Origin: Shimia sp. R9_2 | GTDB taxonomy: Bacteria > Pseudomonadota > Alphaproteobacteria > Rhodobacterales > Rhodobacteraceae | DNA: 64,000 nt | Assembly: GCF_017743735.1 (NCBI RefSeq) | Contig: NZ_JAGHRO010000009.1 | Coordinates: 82,532 to 146,531 of the forward strand | Direction of reading: 5' to 3' | Part shown: piece after piece, positions 8,562-17,967 of the stretch | Position numbering within the stretch: position 1 is the stretch's first letter | How the letters are laid out: every line of letters begins with the position of its first letter | Translations under genes and position numbers: made by a program | Notes under the pieces: model-generated | Told to the model about the DNA's origin: nothing | Database searches by the model: none | Seen by the model: only the letters and a program-made list of their open reading frames with translations

Positions 8562-9404
8562 TTGTCTCTATTTGGGCCAAATCTATTGAATAACAATGAT
8601 CTAGAGGCTGCTGCTGGCGGTCTGAAACGCTGCCATATTGATGGCCATGTGCATATTCATTCCGCGTTTTCTGTGGAAAAGGCGCTCGATAATGCGCGGT
8701 CGACTATGGGGCTAATGAGAAACAGTCATTCTGACCTCGGTTTTTTGTTTCTCACAGAGATATCAGGCGTGAATTTTTATGATTCTCTCCCCGAAAAGGC
8801 GGGAGAATGGGAAATCACACAAACCCAAGAAGAGATGACCAAGCTGGCGCGCACGCCGGATGGGAGCTACATCTATATTGTCGCCGGGCGGCAGGTTGTG
8901 ACGCAGGAGGGGCTTGAGGTTTTGCTGCATGGGACCTCTGCGGCACCGCCTGACGGGGCGCCCTTGGCAGAGGTAATCAGCGCGGCGGTCGGGCAGGGGC
9001 TGCTGGTGGTGTTGCCCTGGGGCTTTGGCAAGTGGCAGGGCGCGCGGGGCGAGGTGGTGCGGTCGCTGATTTCGCAACCGCCGACCGACACGGGGGTCTT
9101 TGTCGCAGACAGTGGCGTGCGGATGCGTGGTGCGCAGCGGCCAGCCTTGCTGGCGGAAGCCGAAGCCCATGGCTGGCGCGTTTTGGCTGGGTCAGACCCG
9201 CTGCCGTTGCCCAATCAGGAGCGGGCCGTTGGGCGCTATGGGTTTGTCGCGGACTGCGCGATAGATCCGGAACGTCCGTTTGGCAGCATGGCGGGCTGGT
9301 TGCGACAGGTTGAACGCTCGCCGGCGTGTTTTGGGGCACTGACGACCCCGACGGCCTTTGTTGCGGCGCAGATTCGGATGCAGTTGCGAAAGCGGTTTGG
9401 CTGA
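8562..9404 (+). CDS. PHP-like metal-dependent phosphoesterase domain protein
   Basis: A 280-residue soluble protein. Near residue 26 it has HIDGHVHIHSAF, the HxH metal-binding opening of PHP (polymerase and histidinol phosphatase) or amidohydrolase-like barrels. A later stretch, LAGSDPLPLP, resembles the C-terminal metal-ligand segment, though without an obvious second His there. The only start that keeps the HxH motif well inside the protein is TTG at 8562; an in-frame stop lies at 8547-8549 and the ribosome site is weak. The next gene begins 4 nt after its stop, so the two probably act together. The reaction is unknown. It opens the glycan locus. Confidence 0.6.
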   Translation: MSLFGPNLLNNNDLEAAAGGLKRCHIDGHVHIHSAFSVEKALDNARSTMGLMRNSHSDLGFLFLTEISGVNFYDSLPEKAGEWEITQTQEEMTKLARTPDGSYIYIVAGRQVVTQEGLEVLLHGTSAAPPDGAPLAEVISAAVGQGLLVVLPWGFGKWQGARGEVVRSLISQPPTDTGVFVADSGVRMRGAQRPALLAEAEAHGWRVLAGSDPLPLPNQERAVGRYGFVADCAIDPERPFGSMAGWLRQVERSPACFGALTTPTAFVAAQIRMQLRKRFG

Positions 9405-9407
9405 GCC

Positions 9408-10301
9408 GTGCCTGCCACCTTGGGGCATATCGGCGCGCAGATGCTGCTCACCCGGATTGGACTGCCGCAGGCGGACACAAAATGGATTTTGGCAGGATGT
9501 GTGATCCCGGATCTGCCATGGATTTTGCAGCGTGTGGTGCGCGCCGTTGGCGATGTACCTGCGATTGAGCTGCGGCTCTATGTTGTGGCGCAAAGCAGTC
9601 TGCTGATGAGCCTGGTGCTCTGCGCCTGTTTGGCGCTGTTCAGCCGGAGAGCGTTGAGCGTTTTCAATGTATTGGCTTTTGGTGCGCTGCTGCATTTTGC
9701 TTTGGATGCGCTGCAGACAAAATGGGCCAACGGTGTGTTGCTTTTTGCGCCTCTGCGTTGGGAGCCGTTGAATTTCGGGCTGTTCTGGCCGGAGGATTGG
9801 CCCACCTATGCGCTTTATGGGCTGAGCCTTGGTGTGGTGTTCTGGATGGTTTTCAGAGATGCGCCCAATGGTGACGATTTGCGGCGCCCGAGGGGCGCGC
9901 GTGCGCGGGCTGCGGTTGTGCTTTTGGCGGTCTATTTCTGTGCGCCACTCGCGATGGAGAAAGCCGCTTTTGCGGCCAATGTGCATTCCACCAAGGTACT
10001 GGCAGAGTATGGCCAGCGTGCGGGGCGGGAGATTGGCATTGATCGCAACCGGATTGTTTTTGAGAACGGAGTGCCGCATCTGCGTGTGTGGACCGGCGAG
10101 CGCCTTGCGCTGACAAACTCAACGCTGGGCGCAGGCGCGCTTGTCTCTGTCAAAGGAGTGTTTGAAACGCCCTCAACGTTGCGGGTTGAGGACGTCCATC
10201 TGCATGCGTCAGGCGTCCGCGATATCGCTTCTTATGTCAGCCTGCTGGCGATCGCCCTGTGGTGGGGTCTCTGTATCGCGCGGGCGCGCGGTGCGTTCTG
10301 A
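9408..10301 (+). CDS. YdjM/DUF457-like membrane-bound metal-dependent hydrolase
   Basis: A 297-residue inner-membrane protein. The N-terminus, MPATLGHIGAQMLLTRIG, followed by AGCVIPDLPW and later LLHFALDALQ, shows the His/Asp pattern of the YdjM/DUF457 family, in which conserved His and Asp residues in the membrane domain bind metal. About five hydrophobic segments are visible, plus a soluble segment near residues 215-270. The GTG start lies 4 nt after the upstream stop. The last 93 bp overlap the convergent glycosyltransferase gene in antisense. Substrate is unknown; a lipid or undecaprenyl-linked compound is plausible given the neighbours. Confidence 0.65.
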   Translation: MPATLGHIGAQMLLTRIGLPQADTKWILAGCVIPDLPWILQRVVRAVGDVPAIELRLYVVAQSSLLMSLVLCACLALFSRRALSVFNVLAFGALLHFALDALQTKWANGVLLFAPLRWEPLNFGLFWPEDWPTYALYGLSLGVVFWMVFRDAPNGDDLRRPRGARARAAVVLLAVYFCAPLAMEKAAFAANVHSTKVLAEYGQRAGREIGIDRNRIVFENGVPHLRVWTGERLALTNSTLGAGALVSVKGVFETPSTLRVEDVHLHASGVRDIASYVSLLAIALWWGLCIARARGAF

Positions 10302-11303
10302 GGCCGCCTCTTCTGCAGCGGTCGGGCGGCCCCGCAGGACTTGATCGATCTCGTAGCTGCGCAACCTTCGGCTTGAGGAGAAGATGATGATTTCCCCGAC
10401 GAGGCCGAGGGCAACGATCTGGATGCCAAGCACCAGCATCAGAACCGCAAACACCAGCGCCGGGCGGTCCGCGAGGGCCGCGCCAAAGAACAGGCGCTCA
10501 ATCACCAGATAGGTGGTCAGCAAGGCGCCAACCAAGATCAGGGGCACGCCGACCGAGCCAAAGAACCGCAGGGGGCGGCGTAGGTATTTCAGGCCGACAA
10601 ACAGGGTCATCAGATCCACCAGCGCACCGACATGGGCGTGGGGTTTGAATTTGTAGATGTCCTGTTCGTTGAGGTTCTGCATCACCGTCACATCCACCTC
10701 CTTGACCTTATAGCCTTCAGAGGCGGCGATCAGGGGCAGGAAGTGCTGGCGGACGCCCAGTTCAGAGACCTTCTGAAACACATCGCGACGACCGGCGCGG
10801 GCGCGGCAAAACACATCGCTGAAGCTTTGTTGAAACAGGGCGCGCAGCAGGCCGTGGGTGGCCCATGAGCGGAACTTCTGGATGCCGTTGCGATCCACCT
10901 TGTCGCGTTTGCCCACCACCATATCGGCATCAGAAAGCCCATCGAGCAGCGCATTGATGGAGCCCGGCTCAATCTCGCGCCACGATGGCAAGGTGAGGAC
11001 GATATCGCCCACCGCCTGGCCAATGCCGTGTTTGATGGCCGCGTCTTCGCCGGCCCAAGGGCGCTGGCCGATGGATTTGAGGTTGGGCCAGCTGTCTTGC
11101 AGCGCGCTGAGCGCCTGGGTGATGCCGGATGAGGATTGCTCATAGACCACCACCAGTTCGTAAGGCTCGGGGCGGGCATCAAGCACCGGGCGGAAATCAG
11201 ACAGCAGCTCTTTCAGCCCTTTGCCATCCCCATCGGCGGTGACAATCACCGTGAGAAGTTCGCTTGCTGCTTTTGCGTCATGGGTATTTTGACTGTGAAT
11301 CAT
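10209..11303 (-). CDS. Family 2 glycosyltransferase with C-terminal membrane anchor
   Basis: A roughly 364-residue enzyme. A GT-A domain (about 15-230) opens SELLTVIVTADGDG, but the usual catalytic DxD is not obvious: LTLPSWREIEPG sits where MDGDLQ is found in its neighbour. Two or three transmembrane helices follow (about 250-320), as in dolichyl-phosphate-mannose-synthase-like transferases. I prefer ATG 11303 because a GGAG site lies 6 nt upstream and it begins just after the stop of the preceding gene; ATG 11315 is also open. It is probably a paralogue of the next gene. The 3' end overlaps the convergent gene at 10301. Confidence 0.72.
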   Translation of the reverse strand: MIHSQNTHDAKAASELLTVIVTADGDGKGLKELLSDFRPVLDARPEPYELVVVYEQSSSGITQALSALQDSWPNLKSIGQRPWAGEDAAIKHGIGQAVGDIVLTLPSWREIEPGSINALLDGLSDADMVVGKRDKVDRNGIQKFRSWATHGLLRALFQQSFSDVFCRARAGRRDVFQKVSELGVRQHFLPLIAASEGYKVKEVDVTVMQNLNEQDIYKFKPHAHVGALVDLMTLFVGLKYLRRPLRFFGSVGVPLILVGALLTTYLVIERLFFGAALADRPALVFAVLMLVLGIQIVALGLVGEIIIFSSSRRLRSYEIDQVLRGRPTAAEEAASERTARPRDTETPPQGDRQQADIRSDIADA

Positions 11304-11304
11304 T

Positions 11305-12258
11305 TTATTCTCCATTCGGCAGCGCGGTCACGGAATGGCCGCCGAGCCAATACAATTTGTCGGGCCCAATCTGGCGATGCACCAAGGCACAGACCACGCC
11401 GACCAAAAACAAGAAAAGGGACAGAGAGCCGCAGAGCATGGCCACGGATGTAAAGACCATGACGCTGCCGGTTTCAGCAGCGCCGGGGCCAAAGACGATG
11501 GGCCAAGCAAAGAGGCAGGTCAAAAATGCAAAAGTGACGGACAGCCCGGTGAAGCGCCGCATGGGTTTGCGCGAAAACATCAGCAGGGTTTTGATCGCAA
11601 TCAGATCAAGCAGCACTTTGAAAATGCGTGACAGGCCATATTTGGACTCGCCAAATTGGCGGGCATGGTGGCGCACGCCCACCTCAGCAATGCGCGCGCC
11701 CACGGGCAATGTCATCGCCGGAATAAAGCGGTGCATATCCGAATAGAGCGGCACCCGCTTGATGGTGTTGGCGCGGTAGACCTTGAGGGAGCAGCCGTTG
11801 TCTTTCACCGGCAGGCCGGTGACCTTGCCGATCAGACGGTTGGCAATCATCGAGGGCAACTTGCGTGACAGCCATTTGTCCTGACGGTTGATGCGCCAGC
11901 CAATGACCATGTCATAGCCTTCGTCAATCTTGGCCAGCATCATGGGAATGTCTGCGGGATCGTTCTGCAGATCGCCATCCATGGTGACCAGAACCTCGCC
12001 GCGCGCATATTCGATGCCCGCCATCATCGCTGCGGTCTGTCCGTAGTTTTTGCGGAACTTCAGCACCACGACACGCGGATCCTCTGCGGAAAGCTCCGAG
12101 AGCTTTTCAAAGCTGCTGTCGGTGGATCCGTCGTCAACAAAGATGAGTTCAAAAGACAATTTGGACTCATCAAAAACGGTGGCGACTTTCTGATAGAGCA
12201 GTCCCACACTTTCTTCCTCGTTCAAAATTGGAACGATGACAGAGTATTTAACGGTCAA
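11305..12258 (-). CDS. Family 2 glycosyltransferase, polyprenyl-phosphate sugar synthase type
   Basis: A 317-residue enzyme that probably loads a sugar from a nucleotide donor onto polyprenyl phosphate, like DPM1, GtrB or ArnC. The GT-A domain shows KYSVIVPILNEEES, FVDDGSTDSS and the metal-binding VTMDGDLQNDP, then the GtrB-like GCSLKVYRAN and HARQFGESKYG. Two C-terminal transmembrane helices follow (about 230-295). The start is TTG 12258 with AGGAG 8 nt upstream; the frame is open further upstream but that stretch lacks family similarity. It is coupled to the next transferase. It could supply lipid-linked sugar to the GT-C transferases at 21974 or 25571. Confidence 0.85.
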   Translation of the reverse strand: MTVKYSVIVPILNEEESVGLLYQKVATVFDESKLSFELIFVDDGSTDSSFEKLSELSAEDPRVVVLKFRKNYGQTAAMMAGIEYARGEVLVTMDGDLQNDPADIPMMLAKIDEGYDMVIGWRINRQDKWLSRKLPSMIANRLIGKVTGLPVKDNGCSLKVYRANTIKRVPLYSDMHRFIPAMTLPVGARIAEVGVRHHARQFGESKYGLSRIFKVLLDLIAIKTLLMFSRKPMRRFTGLSVTFAFLTCLFAWPIVFGPGAAETGSVMVFTSVAMLCGSLSLFLFLVGVVCALVHRQIGPDKLYWLGGHSVTALPNGE

Positions 12259-12441
12259 AGTATGACTCCTGACCAAAACAAAATAATTAAAAATACCTAA
12301 AGCAAAATGCCTTCGAATTGGCTCAAACTCTAGCAACCGCTGTGGGCTGTGGCAATTGCGGAGTGAGGTGACACGTTCACGCAACACCTTGGGCAGTGAA
12401 AATAGGCAAAAACCGCTGTGGAATTGGACAATACCGCTGGC

Positions 12442-12606
12442 TTAATTGGCTTTGTTTCCATTGCGGTGTTTGCGGCCGAATAAAAGAAAACACAGAGTCG
12501 CAATAAGCGCGCCGATCAGGGTGCCGGAATAGAGGCTTCCAGGGACAAAAACGGACAGGAAGAGGCCCCATGCGGCGATCAGAATCAGAAGGATGAAAAC
12601 CCGCAT
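12442..12606 (-). CDS. Small two-helix membrane protein
   Basis: A 54-residue peptide beginning MRVFILLILIAAWGLFLSVF. It has two hydrophobic helices separated by a short PGSLYSG turn and a basic tail, GRKHRNGNKAN. The ATG at 12606 follows the stop of the Tat-signal gene by one base, so it is the third gene of the GMC oxidoreductase operon. The topology could suit a membrane anchor or partner for that enzyme, but no family is recognised. Confidence 0.6.
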   Translation of the reverse strand: MRVFILLILIAAWGLFLSVFVPGSLYSGTLIGALIATLCFLLFGRKHRNGNKAN

Positions 12607-12607
12607 G

Positions 12608-12934
12608 TCAGGCCCCTTCTTCCTGCAAAGCGATCCATGCGCAGACGCAGGCTTCGGTCTCACTCATCACCCAGCCATCGACCTGAACGGTGTGGCCTGC
12701 GGCAAAATCCTCCGCGACTTTCGCGTTTAGGGATCCGGTGTGATCAGACAGGGTCGCGTGGCGATGCAAGCCAAGTGCAGCGCGCAAGGCCGCAGGGTCC
12801 GCCGGAACGGCGCCTTGCGCAAGGGCGGCGCGGCCAATCTTTTTGAGTGCGTCCAAGGAGGGATTGGGCATGGCTTTGGCGAGCGAGGCCACCGGGCTGA
12901 GGGCGGCGGCCAGAAGCAAGTCACGTCGTTTCAT
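12608..12934 (-). CDS. Exported small subunit of a GMC oxidoreductase (gluconate-dehydrogenase subunit 3-like)
   Basis: A 108-residue protein with the N-terminal export signal MKRRDLLLAAALSPVASLAKA. The paired Arg and following hydrophobic run suggest Tat export, although the signal is short. The rest is a small helical domain ending VCAWIALQEEGA. Position immediately after a GMC flavoenzyme is the hallmark of gluconate- and fructose-dehydrogenase-type complexes, where the small subunit carries the folded flavoprotein across the membrane. A GGAGGG ribosome site supports ATG 12934. A second pair of this type lies at 31064-32898. Confidence 0.62.
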   Translation of the reverse strand: MKRRDLLLAAALSPVASLAKAMPNPSLDALKKIGRAALAQGAVPADPAALRAALGLHRHATLSDHTGSLNAKVAEDFAAGHTVQVDGWVMSETEACVCAWIALQEEGA

Positions 12935-12947
12935 AGGGTCGCCCTCC

Positions 12948-14537
12948 TTACAGGCTGCCTGCGCGTGCGTCGGCTTTGAATTTGTCTGCCATGCGGATCG
13001 ACAGGGCGGCGATGGTTACGGTCGGGTTGGCGTAGCCATTGGTGGGGAACACGGATGAGCTGCTGATGAAGAGGTTGCTGATGCCATGCACCTGACAGTC
13101 GGCGTTTACCACGCCGGTGTCCGGCCCCGCTGACATGCGGGTGGTGCCGCAGTGGTGTTTGCCGCGGGCGACAAAGCTTGGCCAGTCGTAGTCCTCGCTG
13201 AGCACATCGGTCCAGACGCGACCTGCACCTGTGCGGCTGATCTCTGAGGCGAGCAGTTCTGTGGCGCGTTTGACGGTGCGCATTTCCTGATCCGTGAGCT
13301 GCCAGTTCAGCGCGATCTGGCGCTGGCCGAAGCGGTCTGTTTCTTCCACCAGATGCACGGTGCTGTCGTAATTTGGCACGCATTCAAACCCAAGCCACGG
13401 GCCAACCCATTCGCGGGTGATCAGATCGTCTCTTGTATCAAGGGCGCGCCGCCAGATGCCGTTGACCGCGCCATCCAGATCGGTCAGCACGTTCTGGATA
13501 TGCGGGGCGAGGCCGTTGCCTTTGCCGCGGAGCTGTTTGGTAAGCTGGCCAATGGCCAGATCGCCGGGGGAGCGCGCGGCGGGGAACATGTGGAAAATGA
13601 AGCTTGCGATTTGTTCGCGCCGGAGCAGATCATCTGACGGCACAATGGCCGCAAACATGCCGCCCACATCGTCAAACTCGTATGGCTCGGCATAAAGATC
13701 GATGTTGGGGGCGTTGCGGCCCGCCAGAATGCGCGCGGCCGGGCGGATGGCGGCGTGGTCTGCAAAGAAGCGGCCCACAAGGTCATTGCCGTTGCCAATG
13801 CCGGTGTTTTGCACCTTGTTTGACAGAAGCATCAGGCGCGGGATTTCGATGCCGCCCATGCAGAGGACATAACGCTTGGCCTCGCAGCGCAGCCTTGGGC
13901 CGTCGATGCAGGCCAGATCAATGCCCGTGATCTCGGAGGCGGTGGACGTGCTGTCGATGTTGAGCGCATTGGCGTTGAGAAACACCGTGACATTCTCAGA
14001 CGCCCGGAGCGCGTCCTCGTAGGTATAGCCAAAAGCCGTTGGCGGGCTTTGGTTGATGGAGACGTTTTCCAGAAGATCCGGGTTGAGGTCAAAGAGGTCA
14101 AAGCCAAGACGGTCCGCCCAATAGGCGATGTCATAGGGGCGCTCTTCATGAAGCTCGAAATAGGGCTGCGCGCGGTCATAAAACGGGGCGACATCATCAT
14201 AGGTGATGGGCCAGCCGGACCATTTCATCCAGTCGCGCACCTCAAAATCCACCGGTGCCAGACGCATGGCGTGGCCGCTCCAGTGGTTTGAAGAGCCACC
14301 AAGAAAGCGCAGGCGGGCCTCATCCAGCGGGTCATATTGAAAGCCGAGGTTCGGCCCCTTGTAGAGTTGCTGGGTTTCATCCTCATAATAGATGCCACCG
14401 CTTTCAATCAGGGCAACTTTTAGAGGGGAGCCAGAGAGTTCCAGTGCAAGGGTGATGCCCGCAGGGCCACCGCCGACGATGCAGATGTCGGCGTCGATAA
14501 CCTCGCCGTCAGGTAAGCTGCGAGCGTCAATAATCAT
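12948..14537 (-). CDS. GMC-family flavin oxidoreductase
   Basis: A 529-residue FAD enzyme that should oxidise an alcohol, probably a sugar or polyol. The Rossmann FAD motif is DICIVGGGPAGITLALEL near residue 17. The GMC signature region is LRFLGGSSNHWSGHAMR near residue 75. The C-terminal catalytic block is KHHCGTTRMS with the final NPTVTIAALSIRMADKF. It has no signal peptide, so export, if any, would rely on the Tat-carrying small subunit encoded 13 nt downstream. In the glycan locus it may modify a sugar residue; gluconate dehydrogenase-like respiration is the alternative. No cytochrome c subunit gene is present. Confidence 0.88.
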   Translation of the reverse strand: MIIDARSLPDGEVIDADICIVGGGPAGITLALELSGSPLKVALIESGGIYYEDETQQLYKGPNLGFQYDPLDEARLRFLGGSSNHWSGHAMRLAPVDFEVRDWMKWSGWPITYDDVAPFYDRAQPYFELHEERPYDIAYWADRLGFDLFDLNPDLLENVSINQSPPTAFGYTYEDALRASENVTVFLNANALNIDSTSTASEITGIDLACIDGPRLRCEAKRYVLCMGGIEIPRLMLLSNKVQNTGIGNGNDLVGRFFADHAAIRPAARILAGRNAPNIDLYAEPYEFDDVGGMFAAIVPSDDLLRREQIASFIFHMFPAARSPGDLAIGQLTKQLRGKGNGLAPHIQNVLTDLDGAVNGIWRRALDTRDDLITREWVGPWLGFECVPNYDSTVHLVEETDRFGQRQIALNWQLTDQEMRTVKRATELLASEISRTGAGRVWTDVLSEDYDWPSFVARGKHHCGTTRMSAGPDTGVVNADCQVHGISNLFISSSSVFPTNGYANPTVTIAALSIRMADKFKADARAGSL

Positions 14538-14747
14538 CTCGTCTTCACAATATGCTATGTCAAAATTTGAGGGCGAGGCCCTCCTTAAAATCTAAGGCCA
14601 CGTTAGGTCGTGGTGGCGGTTTGTGGCAAGCTGTTTGCGCGAGAAAGCGCGCGGGGGCGTGGTTTTGATACATCGGTGCGGCTCAAACACCCAAACGGGA
14701 TGCACGGATTTGGAAAAGGGCCGTCCGGCGTAGAGCGGCAGCGCTGA

Positions 14748-15500
14748 TCAGCTGCGGAGGCGGATAACACGGGCGGGAACGCCTGCGACAATGGCGTTGT
14801 CGTCCACATCGCTGGTGACCACCGAACCTGCCGCTATCACCGCGCCGTTGCCGATGCGGACCCCGTCCAGAATAGAGACATGCGCGCCGACCCAGACGTC
14901 ATTTCCAAGCACCACAGGGCCTTTGGTTTCCAGACCTTGTGTCACCATGGGGCCTTCGCCAAGGGCCATTTTGTAGCGCCCGCCGCCGAAGTAGCATTGG
15001 CCTGCGATGATGCAGTGATCGCCAATTTCAATGCCCGATACACCGCTGAGATTGCACTGGCTGCCGATGGAGCAATCCGCGCCAATGCGCAGGTGGTTGT
15101 TTTTCACGAGCAGCACGGTGTCGCGCGCAATCAGGGTGCGCGGGCCAATGGAAAAATCATCGGCAGAAGCCGCGCCGCGCGCGTCTAGCGCGCAGCCGTC
15201 ATCAATGGTCACGCTCTCGCCCAGCGACATGCGGGTGGGGCAACGCAAAGATATATTGCGGCCAAAATTGACGCCTTTTCCGGTTTTGGCAAATAGGCCG
15301 GGGAATAGGTGTTTTCTGAGAAAGAAGCCCAAAGCGCCGCGCGTGCCAGCCGCAAACATCATGGCAAATTCATACCGCAGAAAGGCGCTGAAACTGGAAT
15401 TGCCGACAAAGAATTTCTGATATTTTTGCAGGGCAGAGCTGTCGTCGTTTAACGCATCAACGACGCGGTCTTTTTTAAGAGTGTCGCGCTCACTTTCCAC
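14748..15500 (-). CDS. Left-handed beta-helix (hexapeptide) acyltransferase
   Basis: A 250-residue enzyme expected to acetylate or otherwise acylate a sugar. Hexapeptide coils run from about residue 75 to the end: GKGVNFGRNISLRC, IDDGCALDARG, IGADCSIGSQCNLSG, IGDHCIIAGQCYFGG, then VVLGNDVWVGAHVSILDGV and the typical end VIAAGSVVTSDV. The GTG start at 15500 has AGGGG 7 nt upstream. It is a single gene on the reverse strand between the GMC operon and the GlpD-like gene. The likely role is decoration of the surface glycan; the acyl donor is unknown. Confidence 0.83.
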   Translation of the reverse strand: MESERDTLKKDRVVDALNDDSSALQKYQKFFVGNSSFSAFLRYEFAMMFAAGTRGALGFFLRKHLFPGLFAKTGKGVNFGRNISLRCPTRMSLGESVTIDDGCALDARGAASADDFSIGPRTLIARDTVLLVKNNHLRIGADCSIGSQCNLSGVSGIEIGDHCIIAGQCYFGGGRYKMALGEGPMVTQGLETKGPVVLGNDVWVGAHVSILDGVRIGNGAVIAAGSVVTSDVDDNAIVAGVPARVIRLRS

Positions 15501-15724
15501 CAGCGTCCCCTATAAACAACCCAAGCCTGAATTGCGTAGCACCAAAAAAGCGCGCCTCGCAAGATGCCTGCGCAGAGTGTTGTGATGTGGTCACGCAGGT
15601 GATGCCTCAATTCCTCAGCGCGGCAATTGGCAGCATGACAAACGGTGGGAAATTGCGTCTTATCAAAGGCGGTTATTTGATTAAGTGGCCGTTTTTAATA
15701 GATTCGTGCACCATTGGTGACTTT

Positions 15725-17296
15725 ATGAAACGTGATTTGTCAGAGCTGTCGACGCGGCAGTTTGATCTGGTTGTTGTGGGCGGCGGTGTGCTGGGGGCCA
15801 GTGTGGCGCGGGATGCGGCGTTGCGAGGGTTGAGCGTGGCGCTGGTGGAGCAGGCCGATTTTTGCAGTGCCACAAGCCACAACTCCCTGAAGACCATTCA
15901 CGGCGGCATCCGCTATCTTCAGCATCTCAATTTCAAGCGGGCGATTGAATCGATCCGTGAGCAGCAGATTTTTCTGCAGACTGCGCCGCATCTGGTGCAG
16001 CCGATGCGGTTTTTGATGCCGGCTTACGGGTTTGGCATGCGGGGGCCTGCCGCGCTTGGCATTGGGGTGGCGCTTTATGAGTTCCTCAATGCCTGTGTGG
16101 CCCTACGCGACGGTCGCAGGCTCAAGGCCCCCAAGGGGCGCGTTATGGGAGCGAAGCGCTATCGTGAGATGGTGCCGGGCATGGAGGATCAGCCCCTGAG
16201 CGGCGGGGCGATGTGGATGGATGCGCAGGTCTCGCTGGCGGATAAGGCGGTGCTGCAGATGTTGCAGCAGGCGGCGGAGTATGGGGCTTCGGTGGCCAAT
16301 TATGTGACCGCAGATGCGCCGCTGTTTCGGGAGGATGATCCGCAGGTGATCGCTGGCGTCAAAGCGCGGGACATACGCAGCGGGACGTGTTTTGACATTC
16401 AGGCACGCGCAGTTGTCAACGCAACCGGTCCCTGGGCGGCGAGCTGGATCAACGGTGCGGGGGAGCCCCAGCTGACTATGCAGCTTGGGCTGGTCAAGAG
16501 CATGAATTTGGTGACCCGCAAGCCGGCGCTGCCCCATGGGGTGGCAGTGCGCAGCAACCGCGCCTCTGACTCCAAGGTCGACAGTGCCAACCGCATGTTT
16601 TTTGTGGTGCCCTGGCAGGGCAAAACCATGATCGGCACCACCCATGTGGCGCATGAGGGGGCAGAGGTGGATGACCGGGTTGGGCCGGGTGATGTGGCTG
16701 ATTTTGTTGAGGAGTTTAATGAGGTCTACCCGGAGCTGGGGCTGACTCCTGAGGATGTGCTTTACAGCTACGCGGGGCTGGCGCCTGCGATGCAGGAAGA
16801 GGGCGCAGAGGCGGTGCCGCTGCATGAGAGCGAGATCATCGATCATGGTGTTGTGGACGGGATTGTCGGGCTGTTCAGCATTGTCAGCGTGAAATGGACC
16901 ACCGCGCGGCTGGTGGCGGAGCAGACGGTTGATCAGCTGTTGGGCGCACAGGCAAAAGCGCGGCCCTGCCAGACGCGCAGCGTGGGCTTGCCGGATTATG
17001 AAAGCATGCCGCATGAGATTGCAGGGATGACGGAGGCGCAGCTGCGCGCCTTTGTGCGCCAGCATGTGGACGGGACGCAGGCCTTCCGGCTGAGTGATGT
17101 GCTGCTCAGGCGCACAAATGATCTGGTGCTGGGCGCGATGAGCGCGCAGCAATTTGAGGTGGTTGTCAGCGAAATGGCGGCGCTTTTGGGTTGGAGCGAA
17201 GAGATGCGGAGCGAGGAGATTTCGCTGGTTTTGGAACGGCTCTCCAATGCGGCGCAGAAAGCGGATCTTTCTGCGCAAATGGATCTGATTTCCTGA
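15725..17296 (+). CDS. GlpD-like FAD-dependent glycerol-3-phosphate dehydrogenase family protein
   Basis: A 523-residue flavoprotein of the GlpD/DAO family. Residues 15-45 carry the FAD motif DLVVVGGGVLGASVARDAA. Family blocks follow: SHNSLKTIHGGIRYLQ, VNATGPWAASW, and IGLFS-like SIVSVKWTTARLVAEQ near the C-terminus. A C-terminal domain (about 420-520) matches the DAO_C region of GlpD. I chose ATG 15725 because the upstream in-frame extension to 15587 shows no family similarity. True GlpD feeds electrons to quinone from glycerol 3-phosphate. Placed in a glycan locus without glpK or glpF, it may instead oxidise a different polyol phosphate. Confidence 0.75.
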   Translation: MKRDLSELSTRQFDLVVVGGGVLGASVARDAALRGLSVALVEQADFCSATSHNSLKTIHGGIRYLQHLNFKRAIESIREQQIFLQTAPHLVQPMRFLMPAYGFGMRGPAALGIGVALYEFLNACVALRDGRRLKAPKGRVMGAKRYREMVPGMEDQPLSGGAMWMDAQVSLADKAVLQMLQQAAEYGASVANYVTADAPLFREDDPQVIAGVKARDIRSGTCFDIQARAVVNATGPWAASWINGAGEPQLTMQLGLVKSMNLVTRKPALPHGVAVRSNRASDSKVDSANRMFFVVPWQGKTMIGTTHVAHEGAEVDDRVGPGDVADFVEEFNEVYPELGLTPEDVLYSYAGLAPAMQEEGAEAVPLHESEIIDHGVVDGIVGLFSIVSVKWTTARLVAEQTVDQLLGAQAKARPCQTRSVGLPDYESMPHEIAGMTEAQLRAFVRQHVDGTQAFRLSDVLLRRTNDLVLGAMSAQQFEVVVSEMAALLGWSEEMRSEEISLVLERLSNAAQKADLSAQMDLIS

Positions 17297-17967
17297 TGTT
17301 CGATCCAATGGTGTGCGTTTCAATATTCCTGTGAATGGGGCTGCTGATATGCGGCAATCATACCGCGTTTTTTGGCAAGTCGCGGATCAGAATTACTGTT
17401 GTCAGGATAAAGCTAGGCCGATCACAAGGCTTGGGCTAAATATTAGAGTATTGATTCTCTAATTTATGAGGCCCACCCATGGGTGTTGACGGTACTTTTT
17501 CTCGGCCTGTCAAAAACTTGATTGCCAGCAGCCTAAATTTTTTGTCGAAATCGGCCGCAGGGCGGCCCAAGTAGGACGCTGTCGCTGATTGTGGAATTGA
17601 GCCACAAATCGATAGCGCGCTTTTTGATGCGATGCCGCAAAAAAATCGAATAATTCGGCTGTGATGTGCGTGCGGATGGCCGCATAGGAACGCCTAAAAA
17701 CGGGGACATGAATACACGCGTATTATTGGTCAGTGCTTCGAACCATTTTGGGTGAGGGCTGGTGCGTATTTCTGTGCCAACTTTCTGTGGATGGCGGGCC
17801 ATTTGCCGCTCTGCGGCGTTTTTAAATGACTGGATATTGCGCAAATCGATATTTTGGCAACTCTGAGAGCCAAGTTACGCTTTCTTGAACAGCTATCGCT
17901 TGGTTTAGAATAGAGCTTGGGGTTTCCTACTTTTAGATTTTAGACTTTTTTGGTTTTGGATTAAATT
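17297..17967. other. Intergenic region upstream of the arabinan-type operon
   Basis: This 671-bp stretch has no gene I can support. A reverse-strand reading of 103 codons (17533-17844) shows no domain and atypical composition. One inverted repeat, ATTAGAG with CTCTAAT around an 8-nt spacer, lies at 17442-17463. The last 100 bp are AT-rich and probably hold the promoter of the operon starting at 17968. Confidence 0.5.

Noticed and set aside
16103..17323. 406-codon reverse frame opposite the GlpD-like gene
   Set aside because: It is antisense, rich in His/Arg/Gln, and the forward strand has clear FAD and GlpD motifs.
17533..17844. 103-codon reverse frame in the 671-bp gap
   Set aside because: It has no ribosome site, domain or neighbour support, and an amino-acid make-up unlike real proteins here.
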